NCBI GenBank assembly: GCA_900767005.1
Contig: CAAFXL010000116.1
Location: forward strand, 1-9,377
Source: an uncultured Ruminobacter sp.
GTDB lineage: Bacteria; Pseudomonadota; Gammaproteobacteria; Enterobacterales; Succinivibrionaceae
Direction: 5' to 3'
Length of the DNA stretch: 9,377 nt
The notes under the pieces were generated by a model, which saw nothing but the letters and a program-made list of their open reading frames with translations, ran no database searches and had not been told where the DNA came from. Both the position numbers and the translations under genes were made by a program. How positions within the stretch are numbered: the stretch's first letter is position 1; the number at the start of each line of letters is the position of its first letter. Positions 1 to 6,832 of this stretch are shown one piece after another.

Positions 1-39
1 GTGTAAAATATCACAGAAAATTTTTAATAAGGAAAAATC

Positions 40-1572
40 ATGGCTAAGAAAACTTTTGCCCTAATTATTATGGATGGTTGGGGATACAATACTGTTAAAG
101 AATTTAACGCTGTTGCTAATGCAAAGACTCCAGTTTTAGATAATTTAACTAAGAATTATGCACATACTTTAATTTCTGCATCAGGTTTAGATGTAGGTTT
201 ACCAGATGGTCAAATGGGTAACTCTGAAGTAGGTCATACCAACATTGGTGCTGGTCGCATTGTTTATCAAGATCTAACCAAGATTACTAAAGCAATTGCT
301 GATGGTGATTTCTTTACCAATCCAACTTTATCAAAAGCAATTGATGATGCTAAGAGCAAAGGTAAGAGTGTTCATGTAATGGGTCTAATGTCTCCTGGTG
401 GTGTTCATAGCCACGAAGACCAAATTATGGCTCTATTTAAGATGTGTGCTCAAAAAGGTATTAAGAATGTTTACTTCCATGCATTTACTGATGGTCGTGA
501 CGTTCCACCTCGTAGTGCTCAAAGCTCAATTGATAAGTTTGAAGCATTATTTAAAGAAATCGGCGTAGGTCGTTTTGCATCAATGGTTGGTCGTTATTTC
601 GCAATGGATAGAGACAATCGTTGGGATCGTGTTGAACAAGCTTATAACTTATTAACTAGTGCAAAATCTGAATTTGCTCCATTTGCAAGTGCTACCGATG
701 CTTTAAATGCTGCATATGCTCGTGATGAAAACGATGAATTCATCAAAGCATCAGTAATTGGTGAACCAATAAAAATGGAAGATGGTGATTCATTAATATT
801 CATGAACTTCCGTGCTGACCGTGCTCGTCAAATTTCAAGAGCATTTGCTAATGATGATTTTGCAGGCTTTACTCGTCAAGCTCGTCCTAAGTTCTCATCT
901 TTTGTAATGCTAACTGAATATGCAACTGACATTAACGCAGCTTGTGCATTCCCTCCAACTGATTTAGTAAACACTCTAGGTGAATGGTTATCAAAGCACG
1001 ACAAGACTCAATTACGTATCAGTGAAACTGAAAAGTATGCTCACGTAACCTTCTTCTTTAACGGTGGTATTGAAACTCAATTCCCTGGTGAAGACCGTAC
1101 CTTAATTAAGAGTCCTGCTGTTGCAACTTACGATTTACAACCAGAAATGAGCTCAGTTGAATTAACTGATAAGCTTTGTGCAGCTATTGAAAGCGGTAAG
1201 TATGATGTAATCATTTGTAATTACCCTAATGGCGATATGGTTGGTCATACTGGTGTTTATGAAGCAGCAGTTAAGGCTTGTGAAGCAGTTGATACTGCAA
1301 TTGGCCGTGTAGTTGAATCATTAAAGAAAGTTAATGGTGAATGCTTAATTACTGCTGACCATGGTAATGCAGAAAGAATGAAAGACCTAACTACTGGTGT
1401 TCCATATACTGCTCACACTAACCTTCCAGTACCATTAATTTACTTTGGTAGAAAGGCTTCTCCAGTTGAAGGTGGTAAGCTTTCAGATCTAGCTCCAACT
1501 ATCTTAAATCTAATTGGTCTAGAAACTCCAAAAGAAATGACTGGTAAAGTGTTATTCAATGTAGAAAAATAA
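40..1572 (+). CDS. gpmI: 2,3-bisphosphoglycerate-independent phosphoglycerate mutase
   Basis: This enzyme interconverts 3- and 2-phosphoglycerate in glycolysis and gluconeogenesis in the cytosol, using two metal ions (usually Mn) and a phosphoserine intermediate. At 510 residues it has the usual family length (about 510-515). Visible motifs are the metal ligand D12 in MDGWG, the nucleophile S62 in QMGNSEVGH, H123 in GGVHSHED, D151-D154 in DGRD, R185 and R191, D399/H403 in NGDMVGH, D440/H441 in TADHGNAE and H459 in TAHTNLP. Long stretches are near-identical to E. coli GpmM as I remember it. The ATG has an AAGGA ribosome site at 29-33, six bases upstream. A TAAAAT box at 4-9 could be a -10, but its -35 would lie outside the window. 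The codons look more selective than in envC, as expected for a highly expressed gene. A strong terminator follows, so the next gene is probably transcribed separately. Confidence 0.98.
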   Translation: MAKKTFALIIMDGWGYNTVKEFNAVANAKTPVLDNLTKNYAHTLISASGLDVGLPDGQMGNSEVGHTNIGAGRIVYQDLTKITKAIADGDFFTNPTLSKAIDDAKSKGKSVHVMGLMSPGGVHSHEDQIMALFKMCAQKGIKNVYFHAFTDGRDVPPRSAQSSIDKFEALFKEIGVGRFASMVGRYFAMDRDNRWDRVEQAYNLLTSAKSEFAPFASATDALNAAYARDENDEFIKASVIGEPIKMEDGDSLIFMNFRADRARQISRAFANDDFAGFTRQARPKFSSFVMLTEYATDINAACAFPPTDLVNTLGEWLSKHDKTQLRISETEKYAHVTFFFNGGIETQFPGEDRTLIKSPAVATYDLQPEMSSVELTDKLCAAIESGKYDVIICNYPNGDMVGHTGVYEAAVKACEAVDTAIGRVVESLKKVNGECLITADHGNAERMKDLTTGVPYTAHTNLPVPLIYFGRKASPVEGGKLSDLAPTILNLIGLETPKEMTGKVLFNVEK

Positions 1573-1596
1573 TTACAATTTCTAACCAATAAGTAT

Positions 1597-1629
1597 GACC
1601 CCCTTCAAAAATCTGAAGGGGGTCTTTTT
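1597..1629 (+). terminator. Rho-independent terminator of gpmI
   Basis: A perfect GACCCCCTTC / GAAGGGGGTC stem (1597-1606 with 1615-1624) gains an eleventh A-T pair at 1607/1614, leaving a six-base loop. It is followed at once by TTTTT and a further T-rich run to about 1641. It begins 24 bases after the gpmI stop. The G+C-rich stem stands out sharply in this AT-rich sequence. There is no A-tract on the left side, so it should act on plus-strand transcripts only. Confidence 0.95.
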
Positions 1630-1705
1630 ATTTATATTTTTTACTTAACTATTTATTTAAGATCCTTTAAACTAATTTAAATTTTCTTATATAGTTTTTA
1701 GTGAA

Positions 1706-2935
1706 ATGAATACTCTTTATCTTAAAAATTTTTTAATCGTAGCTTTTATGCTAATGTATACCTCTTATGCCTTAGCAAAAACCTCAGATGATACTAATTT
1801 AAAAAAAGATATCGAGAACACTACTCGCCTTATCGAATCTAAACAAGATGCTTTAAAAGAAAATACCACAAATCAAAAACTTACTAATTCAGAAATACGA
1901 GAAATCAAACAAAGAATTAATAATAATCAAAGTAAACTTAATGAGTTTTATGAAAATATTACTAAAACCCAAAGAGAACTAACTCAAATAAAACAAGATC
2001 TTCAAATTGAAAAAAACTTATTAAAGAATCTTTTTGCAACCCTATATATGATAGGAGAAGATTCCCCAATTAAAATTATCTTAAATAACCAAGAATTTTC
2101 TGATAATTCTCGAAATCTAACTTATTATCAAAAAATCTATGAAATCAAAAAAAGTCATATTGAAAAGATTGAAAATTTAGCTCAAGAAAAAGAAAAACTT
2201 GAAGAAGATATTAAAGACCAAGTTGAAAATCTTATAAGTTTAAATGAAGAACTTGATAGCGATTTAGTAAAACTAAATTTAAAAAAATCTAATGAAGAAC
2301 TTAAAGCTCAAGAAATCAACCAATCAATCAAAGATGAAAAATTAAAATTAAAGAAATATAAACAAGATCTTTTAGACTTAGAAAATAAAATAAAAGAACA
2401 ACAACGCGAAATTGCCCGTAAGAAAAAAGAAGAAGAAAAACGACAAATTCTTCTTGCCCGTGAAAAAGCTAAAAAACAAAAAGAAAGTGAAGAAATCGCT
2501 GAAAAAAACATCAAAAAGACATTTAAAGCCCAAGCTTTATATGGTCTAAATAATCTAAAAGGTAGTTTAGATTGGCCATTAAATGGTAAAGTTATTAAAA
2601 GGTTTGGGGAACGCCGATCAGGTGATATTAAATGGAATGGAATTTTAATCTCAAGTTCTAAAAGTCTTCCAATAAAAGCTATTAATAATGGTGATATCTT
2701 ATACAGCGGTTACTTAAATGGTTATGGCAATATCATCATTATTGACCATGGCAAAAATTATTATTCACTATATGGCAATAATACTAAAAACTTAGTACAA
2801 ACTGGTATGAGGATCCAAAAAGGTGATATAATCGCATTCTCAGGAAATAGTGGAAACATTTCTCCTAACGCTTTATATTTTGAAATAAGATATAAAGCAG
2901 AGCCTCAAAACCCTCTTAAATGGTTGAAAAAATAA
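1706..2935 (+). CDS. envC: EnvC-type murein hydrolase activator, degenerate LytM domain
   Basis: This is a periplasmic division factor. E. coli EnvC is recruited by FtsEX and activates the amidases AmiA and AmiB at the septum. The 409-residue protein has a signal peptide (K7, hydrophobic 9-20, likely cleavage after ALA at 22-24), a long Lys/Glu/Gln-rich coiled coil (about 27-275) and a C-terminal LytM/peptidase M23 fold (about 289-409). The catalytic residues are absent. The HxxxD position reads W310..L314 (KWNGILI), and the HxH position reads A389-L-Y391 in ALYFEIR, as in E. coli EnvC (RWKGMVI, SLYFEIR). It is therefore an activator, not a hydrolase. This start is chosen because it keeps the signal peptide, although its ribosome site is weak. 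TATAGT at 1690-1695 is a possible -10, but it would leave almost no leader. gpmI-envC adjacency matches E. coli. Confidence 0.93.
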   Translation: MNTLYLKNFLIVAFMLMYTSYALAKTSDDTNLKKDIENTTRLIESKQDALKENTTNQKLTNSEIREIKQRINNNQSKLNEFYENITKTQRELTQIKQDLQIEKNLLKNLFATLYMIGEDSPIKIILNNQEFSDNSRNLTYYQKIYEIKKSHIEKIENLAQEKEKLEEDIKDQVENLISLNEELDSDLVKLNLKKSNEELKAQEINQSIKDEKLKLKKYKQDLLDLENKIKEQQREIARKKKEEEKRQILLAREKAKKQKESEEIAEKNIKKTFKAQALYGLNNLKGSLDWPLNGKVIKRFGERRSGDIKWNGILISSSKSLPIKAINNGDILYSGYLNGYGNIIIIDHGKNYYSLYGNNTKNLVQTGMRIQKGDIIAFSGNSGNISPNALYFEIRYKAEPQNPLKWLKK

Positions 2936-2953
2936 ATTATATTTTGTTAAAAT
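2924..2953 (+). promoter_or_regulatory. Sigma70-type promoter for panZ (extended -10)
   Basis: TTGAAA at 2924-2929 (5 of 6 to TTGACA) is followed after 18 bases by TAAAAT at 2948-2953 (5 of 6 to TATAAT). A TG at 2945-2946 one base ahead makes it an extended -10. The -35 box lies in the last codons of envC. Transcription would start near 2960, leaving a leader of roughly 27 bases with an AAGGA ribosome site at 2976-2980. This would let panZ be expressed independently of envC. It is a prediction from sequence match only. Confidence 0.55.
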
Positions 2954-2986
2954 TAATTCACAATATTTTTTTATCAAGGATAAATT

Positions 2987-3373
2987 ATGCGTCTTACTGT
3001 ATTTCACAATGAAGACCCTCACCCCTTGTGGGAACATAGTCTAAATAAACTTATTACCCCTTTAACTTATAAAGATTTAAAAAAGCAAGGTGATGTTCAC
3101 ACTGCAGTTTTTAATGATGGTGTTGTTGGTATAAGTGTCTCAAAAGAAAATCAAATTATCTATTTAAAAGTTAGAGATATCACGCGTCGCCGTGGCGTTG
3201 GTAAGTATCTAATTGAAGAAACCTTAAAAGCAATCCTCGAAGATTACGACAAAGTAGAAATTAATACTGATTGTTTTCCAGTTAATGAAATCGATGGCTT
3301 AATTTACTTCCTTACCATGCAAGGCTTTCAAAAAGACGAAAAGCAGCCTAATATCTATTATTTTGAAGAATAA
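2987..3373 (+). CDS. panZ: PanZ/PanM, acetyl-CoA-dependent PanD maturation and feedback factor
   Basis: This small GNAT-fold protein binds acetyl-CoA and, in E. coli, triggers self-cleavage of the PanD zymogen to make active aspartate decarboxylase, then damps it when CoA is plentiful. The length (128 residues) equals the E. coli protein (127). The diagnostic stretch is LKVRDITRRRGVGKYLIEE at residues 60-78. It parallels LRVREVTRRRGVGQYLLEE of E. coli PanZ and carries the CoA-pyrophosphate loop R-R-x-G-V-G (68-72). The N-terminal MRLTVFH resembles MKLTII. The middle and C-terminal parts are more diverged. The ATG has an AAGGA site at six bases. It lies 51 bases after envC, with its own likely promoter, and converges with glpX across a shared terminator. 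Another single-domain GNAT acetyltransferase is possible but less likely. panD is not in this window. Confidence 0.85.
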   Translation: MRLTVFHNEDPHPLWEHSLNKLITPLTYKDLKKQGDVHTAVFNDGVVGISVSKENQIIYLKVRDITRRRGVGKYLIEETLKAILEDYDKVEINTDCFPVNEIDGLIYFLTMQGFQKDEKQPNIYYFEE

Positions 3374-3376
3374 AAA

Positions 3377-3413
3377 AAAGAGTCCCTTAAAATTTAATTT
3401 TAAGAGACTCTTT
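3377..3413. terminator. Shared convergent terminator of panZ and glpX
   Basis: The outer stem AAAGAGTC (3377-3384) pairs with GACTCTTT (3406-3413). After one C/A mismatch (3385/3405), an inner stem CTTAAAA (3386-3392) pairs with TTTTAAG (3398-3404), leaving a five-base loop. On the minus strand the hairpin is followed by an uninterrupted run of eight Ts (complement of 3372-3379), so it is a strong terminator for glpX. On the plus strand only TTT follows before GGAGCTTG, then TTTTT, so termination of panZ transcripts is probably weaker. It lies between the two facing stop codons. Confidence 0.88.
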
Positions 3414-3428
3414 GGAGCTTGTTTTTAA

Positions 3429-4445
3429 TTAATCTTTACCAAACACTAATTCATATAATGTCTGAGACTTGGCATGTAATGAATGTAATGACTTAATACG
3501 TCTAATAGTCTTAGATTTACCTCTAATTAAAAGAGATTCAGTAGTTGCTAAATCACCCTTTAACACGATACCATCTAATAAGTCACCCTTAGTAATACCA
3601 GTAACTGAAATAACTACGCTATCAGTACTTACTAAGTTTTCAAGCCTTAAAACGCTCATTGGCTCAATACCTAATGCCTTACATCTAGCGATTTCTTCAT
3701 TACCATGAAGAATATTTTCTGGAGTTTCACCTTTAGCAATATGTCTTGGAATTAATCTTCCTTGCATATCACCACCTAAAGCACGTACTACAGCCGCACT
3801 AATAACGCCTTCTGGAGCACCACCGATACAATATAGGAAATCAATATCATTATCAGGCATACAAGTAAGAACTGATGCTGCAACATCACCATCAGGGATT
3901 GCATATACTCTTAAGCCCATTCTCTGCATCATTTCAATAGCTTTTTCATGACGAGGCTTTGCTAAAGTTACACAGGTTAAATCTGAATACTTTTTACCAA
4001 TTGCACGAGCAATACGATAAATATTTTCTTCTAATGGGAAATTTAAATCAATTACGCCTTTAGCATTAGAACCAACTAAAAGCTTTTCCATGTACATATC
4101 AGGGGCCTTTAAAAAAGTTCCCTTTTCTGAAGCTGCAAGAACGGCAACCGCATTAGCTTGACCCATAGCAGTCATTCTAGTACCATCAATAGGATCTACA
4201 GCAATATCGATAGGGTAGGTACCATTACCTACATGTTCACCAATGTAAAGCATTGGAGCTTCATCAATTTCTCCCTCACCGATTACAATTTCGCCATCAA
4301 TTTCAACTTGATTTAATACATAGCGCATTGCTTTAACTGCAGCATCATCAGCAGCATTTTTATCACCACGACCTAACCAGTGATAGCCAGCAAGAGCAGC
4401 AGCTTCTGTCACACGACAAAATTCTAATGAAAGTTCACGTTTCAT
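3429..4445 (-). CDS. glpX: Class II fructose-1,6-bisphosphatase GlpX
   Basis: This cytosolic, Mn-dependent phosphatase converts fructose-1,6-bisphosphate to fructose-6-phosphate, the committed step of gluconeogenesis. Its 338 residues match the family (E. coli GlpX 336). Conserved acidic metal ligands can be placed: D33, E57 in VIGEGEIDEAP, D84 and D87 in the phosphatase motif DPIDGTRMTAMGQAN, and E212 in GGAPEGVISAAV. KPRH (163-166), PDGDVAAS (184-191) and LIRGKSKTIRRI (306-317) are also typical. E. coli has DPIEGT where this protein has DPIDGT, a conservative change. The ATG has AAAGG seven bases upstream on the minus strand. An extended -10 promoter lies in the 67-base gap after pmbA, so glpX is probably its own unit, ended by the shared hairpin next to panZ. 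No class I enzyme is visible in the window. Confidence 0.97.
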   Translation of the reverse strand: MKRELSLEFCRVTEAAALAGYHWLGRGDKNAADDAAVKAMRYVLNQVEIDGEIVIGEGEIDEAPMLYIGEHVGNGTYPIDIAVDPIDGTRMTAMGQANAVAVLAASEKGTFLKAPDMYMEKLLVGSNAKGVIDLNFPLEENIYRIARAIGKKYSDLTCVTLAKPRHEKAIEMMQRMGLRVYAIPDGDVAASVLTCMPDNDIDFLYCIGGAPEGVISAAVVRALGGDMQGRLIPRHIAKGETPENILHGNEEIARCKALGIEPMSVLRLENLVSTDSVVISVTGITKGDLLDGIVLKGDLATTESLLIRGKSKTIRRIKSLHSLHAKSQTLYELVFGKD

Positions 4446-4481
4446 GATTTAACCTTTGATTATTAATTAAATTGATTTATG

Positions 4482-4503
4482 AGGTTAATTGTATCACTAA
4501 CCT
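4482..4503. repeat. Short inverted repeat flanking the glpX -10 box
   Basis: AGGTTA (4482-4487) and TAACCT (4498-4503) are perfect inverted repeats separated by ten bases that contain the glpX extended -10. The placement would suit an operator for a dimeric regulator, but six-base arms can arise by chance. Its sequence does not resemble a Cra/FruR site. It could instead form a weak hairpin in pmbA read-through RNA, where it follows a run of eight Ts. Confidence 0.35.
4488..4496 (-). promoter_or_regulatory. Probable extended -10 promoter element for glpX
   Basis: Read on the minus strand, TGATACAAT gives the extended -10 TG (4496-4495) plus TACAAT (4493-4488), five of six matches to TATAAT. 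At a 17-base spacing the -35 would be ATGATT (4516-4511), only three of six, overlapping the pmbA stop codon. The TG extension can compensate for a poor -35. Transcription would start near 4481, giving a leader of about 35 bases. Confidence 0.5.
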
Positions 4504-4512
4504 TAAAAAAAA

Positions 4513-5871
4513 TCATTCACCAGCAATCATAACATCGGTTAATAACATTGACCCCATGTGAATTGAATATCGAGGATCAGCATCATTAGCAATGGCTACT
4601 AGTTTTTCTTTTAAAATCTTTTTAATATTTCCAGCAATTGTAATGCCATCAATAGGATAAGTTATTACCCCATTTTCAACCATAAAGCCGCGAGCTCCAA
4701 AAGAGAAATCACCTGTTGTATAGTTAAACCCTGAACCCATAAGATCACCAATAATCACCCCATTATGCATCATTTGACATAATGATTTTAAATCAGGAAC
4801 ATTATGTTCATTATCTTTAATAAAGATTGGTCCAATTTCCCCACAATGACCATTTGACTTCATATTAAGCTTTCTTGCACTATATGATGAAAGTAAGTAA
4901 TTTGTAACTATACCTTTATCAATTAGATTTTCTTTTACTCCAGCGACGCCTTCACAATCAAATGAATAAGCAAAAGGATTTCCTTTTATTGCTGGATTAA
5001 TCTCAAGATTAAACCACTCTGGAGCAATTTGTTCAGAAATAGAATCTAATAAGAAACTTGATTTTAAATATTGGGAACGACCTGATAATGCACCCAATAG
5101 GGCTTCAATAAATTCTGAAACCATATCATATCTAATAATTACAGGATAAGAACCAGTTTTAATGCTTCTTCCCCCAAAAAACTCTGTAGTGCTTTCAATA
5201 GCTTCCTTAGCAACTTTCTCCATCTTCCATAAATCGCTTAACTTAGGAGCAAAAGTCCAAGAACCACCTCGTTCCATCTTGCCATCTTTTTGGGCAACTA
5301 GACCAATTGTTTGGGTGTAATTAGTTCCTTTTTCAATTTTTGAAAAACCCAAACTATTAGCATAAATAATGGTTTGTTCTTTAGCACTCTGTTTAATTCC
5401 TGTAGAACTTACAATTAAAGGACTTAAACCTAAAGCATATTTTTCAATTTCAATCCCATGTTCTGTGCGTTCATCTAGATCATATTCTTCTGGATGATAA
5501 AGATCTAAATCAACATTATCCCAAGCCATTTCTTCTTTGTTAGGTAAACCTGCAAATGGATCTTTGGTGGTATAAGACGCGATATCAATAGCACCTCTTA
5601 TTGCTCTATCAATATCTTCATCAGTTAAATCTGTAGTATAAGTTTCACCACTCTTTCCATCGCAAAGGACTTCAATAGTTAAACGTTCAGTTTTACTAAA
5701 ATTTGCTCCTTCACGTTCCCCATTTCTAACTACTACTCCTTTACTACTATTAAGCGAAATACTTACATTAGCTTCGTCAGCACCAAGCTTTATTGCCTTT
5801 TCTACCGCTTTTTCAGCAATTATTTGGTGTTCTTTATCTCTAGTAATCATTAAATTTTCATAATCTGACAT
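4513..5871 (-). CDS. pmbA: PmbA/TldE, non-catalytic partner of the TldD metalloprotease
   Basis: TldE (PmbA) pairs with TldD to form a heterodimeric cytosolic metalloprotease. In E. coli the pair matures microcin B17 and degrades the antitoxin CcdA. The 452 residues equal the usual length (E. coli 450). Recognisable blocks are TDLTDEDIDRAI near 81, YTTKDPFAG near 100, the LDLYHPEE segment, SSFLLDSISEQI with the following PEW, LLSSYSARKLNMKSNGH, TGDFSFGARGFMVENG, TYPIDGITIAGN and the C-terminal GSMLLTDVMIAGE. As expected for TldE, no HExxxH zinc motif is present, in contrast to the tldD gene in this window. The first ATG is chosen. A second ATG at codon 8 is possible but would lose little. It is divergent from yjgA, as in E. 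coli. It ends in TGA followed directly by eight Ts without a clear hairpin, so some read-through into glpX is possible. Confidence 0.96.
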   Translation of the reverse strand: MSDYENLMITRDKEHQIIAEKAVEKAIKLGADEANVSISLNSSKGVVVRNGEREGANFSKTERLTIEVLCDGKSGETYTTDLTDEDIDRAIRGAIDIASYTTKDPFAGLPNKEEMAWDNVDLDLYHPEEYDLDERTEHGIEIEKYALGLSPLIVSSTGIKQSAKEQTIIYANSLGFSKIEKGTNYTQTIGLVAQKDGKMERGGSWTFAPKLSDLWKMEKVAKEAIESTTEFFGGRSIKTGSYPVIIRYDMVSEFIEALLGALSGRSQYLKSSFLLDSISEQIAPEWFNLEINPAIKGNPFAYSFDCEGVAGVKENLIDKGIVTNYLLSSYSARKLNMKSNGHCGEIGPIFIKDNEHNVPDLKSLCQMMHNGVIIGDLMGSGFNYTTGDFSFGARGFMVENGVITYPIDGITIAGNIKKILKEKLVAIANDADPRYSIHMGSMLLTDVMIAGE

Positions 5872-5882
5872 CGATGTGCTCT

Positions 5883-5911
5883 TTTACTAAAAATTCTATC
5901 TATTATATAAT
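5883..5911 (+). promoter_or_regulatory. Sigma70 promoter for yjgA-pspE
   Basis: TTTACT (5883-5888, four of six) is followed after exactly 17 bases by a perfect TATAAT (5906-5911). A second candidate, TGC-TATTAT (5911-5919), overlaps downstream as an extended -10 without a good -35. Transcription would begin near 5918, about 32 bases ahead of the yjgA ATG, with AAGGA at 5935-5939 as the ribosome site. Confidence 0.65.
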
Positions 5912-5920
5912 GCTATTATA
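5902..5920 (-). promoter_or_regulatory. Candidate -10 boxes for pmbA
   Basis: The minus strand carries TATAAT twice, as the complement of 5902-5907 and of 5915-5920. The first overlaps the yjgA -10 within the palindrome ATTATATAAT (5902-5911). No good -35 lies at the right distance from either. The best alternative is TTGGAA (complement of 5931-5936) with CATTAT 18 bases on. pmbA must be transcribed from this 78-base gap or through it, so a promoter is likely, but which box is used is uncertain. Confidence 0.45.
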
Positions 5921-5949
5921 TTAACAAATCTTCCAAGGAATCTATATCT

Positions 5950-6492
5950 ATGATAAATGAAGAAAATGATTTTGCAAGCACATATGAAGAAGATGATGAT
6001 TGGGTCTCAAAAAGTTCCATCAAACGCTATGGAAAACAGCTTAGAGAACTAGGTCGTACCATTGTTTTTCTTCCTGAAAGTGAATTTAATCGAGTTCCTT
6101 TCGAAGATGACTTATCACTTAAAGAAGCTTGCTTAAGAGCTCGCACCATGAAGGAACCTTCTGAAGAGCTACGCCGCGAGCTTATGCATATTGAATCACT
6201 ATTTCGTAAAAGAGAAGATGAAGTAGAAAGATATCAAAATGCTCTAAAATCAATTCATGGCTTAAGCACTCCAAATAATACAGGTTTCCATCGCCTTGAA
6301 GAATTAAGAACTAAACTTGTTACTGATGGCATTAAGGAAATTAATCGTCTTATCGGTGAAAGAAAAGATCTTGATCGCCAAAAACTTCGTGCTTTAGTAA
6401 GTAAAGCTCAAAAAGAACTTGCTAATGAAGATGATAAAGCAAAGGTTGCTTATCGCGAACTATTCCAATACTTAAAAAATAATTTACTTTAA
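5950..6492 (+). CDS. darP: YjgA/DarP, 50S ribosomal subunit maturation factor (DUF615)
   Basis: DarP (formerly YjgA) is a small, highly charged protein that binds late 50S precursors and helps fold 23S rRNA in E. coli. The length of 180 residues matches (E. coli 183). The family pattern is clear: an acidic N-terminus, then WVSKSSIKR (18-26), LRELG with IVFLPE, and a helical bundle rich in Arg/Lys/Glu with FHRLEELRTKLV, DRQKLRALVSKAQKE and the C-terminal ending FQYLKNNLL. Corresponding E. coli stretches are WVSKSEIKR, FHKLENLRDRL, DRQQLRTLIRNAKKE and IFQYLREL. It is soluble, with no signal peptide or membrane segment. AAGGA lies ten bases ahead of the ATG, slightly long but acceptable. It is divergent from pmbA and followed 22 bases later by the rhodanese gene, so the two probably share a transcript. 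Confidence 0.95.
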   Translation: MINEENDFASTYEEDDDWVSKSSIKRYGKQLRELGRTIVFLPESEFNRVPFEDDLSLKEACLRARTMKEPSEELRRELMHIESLFRKREDEVERYQNALKSIHGLSTPNNTGFHRLEELRTKLVTDGIKEINRLIGERKDLDRQKLRALVSKAQKELANEDDKAKVAYRELFQYLKNNLL

Positions 6493-6514
6493 ATAACATT
6501 CATAAGAGGTTTGT

Positions 6515-6832
6515 ATGAAAAATTTATTGATGTTTTTAGGACTACTAATCATGTTTACATCTAGTGCTATAGCTGATACTTTCTTAATTGATGTAAGATC
6601 AGCTGCTGAATATAATGAAGAACATATTAATAAAGCTATTAATATACCTCATACTCAAATTCTTGATGGAGTTAAAGAATTAAATGCAAAGAATGATGAC
6701 ACCATCATTCTTTACTGCCGTTCAGGCAAAAGAGCTGGAATGGCTAAAGAAGCACTTAATCAAGCAGGCTACACCAAAGTTATTAACTTAGGTGGTCTTC
6801 AAGATGCTAAAGAAGCTTTAAAGACTGAGTAA
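6515..6832 (+). CDS. pspE: PspE-like periplasmic rhodanese (thiosulfate sulfurtransferase)
   Basis: This single-domain rhodanese moves sulfane sulfur from thiosulfate to a thiol acceptor through a cysteine persulfide. At 105 residues it matches PspE (104) in size and plan. It has a signal peptide (K2, hydrophobic 4-19, likely cleavage after AIA at 18-20), then FLIDVRSAAEYNEEHI, the INIPH block, and the active-site loop CRSGKR at 68-73 with nucleophile C68. It ends with GYTKVINLGGLQDA. The secretion signal separates it from cytosolic GlpE. The ribosome site AAGAGG (6504-6509) is five bases from the ATG, and the gene lies 22 bases after darP, so co-transcription is likely. No psp phage-shock genes are nearby, so regulation by PspF is not indicated. 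Its stop codon directly abuts the tldD stop on the other strand, with no terminator in between. Confidence 0.9.
   Translation: MKNLLMFLGLLIMFTSSAIADTFLIDVRSAAEYNEEHINKAINIPHTQILDGVKELNAKNDDTIILYCRSGKRAGMAKEALNQAGYTKVINLGGLQDAKEALKTE

Noticed and set aside
1651..1705. Promoter for envC (TATAGT at 1690-1695 with TTTAAA at 1666-1671)
   Set aside because: The match is fair, but the start would fall about four bases before the ATG. In such AT-rich sequence several equally weak boxes can be drawn, so no site is asserted.
2308..2514. Minus-strand ORF of 68 codons, Ser/Phe/Cys-rich
   Set aside because: It is the antisense of the Lys/Glu-rich coiled-coil part of envC. Such A-rich codons read backwards give Phe/Ser/Leu runs, and there is no ribosome site or recognisable domain.
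1706..2935. Active M23/LytM endopeptidase
   Set aside because: The fold is present, but the HxxxD and HxH zinc positions are W/L and A/Y, as in EnvC activators.
3469..3708. Plus-strand ORF of 79 codons
   Set aside because: It lies wholly antisense to the conserved glpX C-terminus and has no independent support.
4504..4560. Intrinsic terminator after pmbA
   Set aside because: A run of eight Ts follows the stop codon on the minus strand, but I could not find a convincing stem just upstream of it.
6515..6832. Cytosolic GlpE-type sulfurtransferase
   Set aside because: A clear signal peptide with an AIA cleavage site and the overall length fit periplasmic PspE instead.
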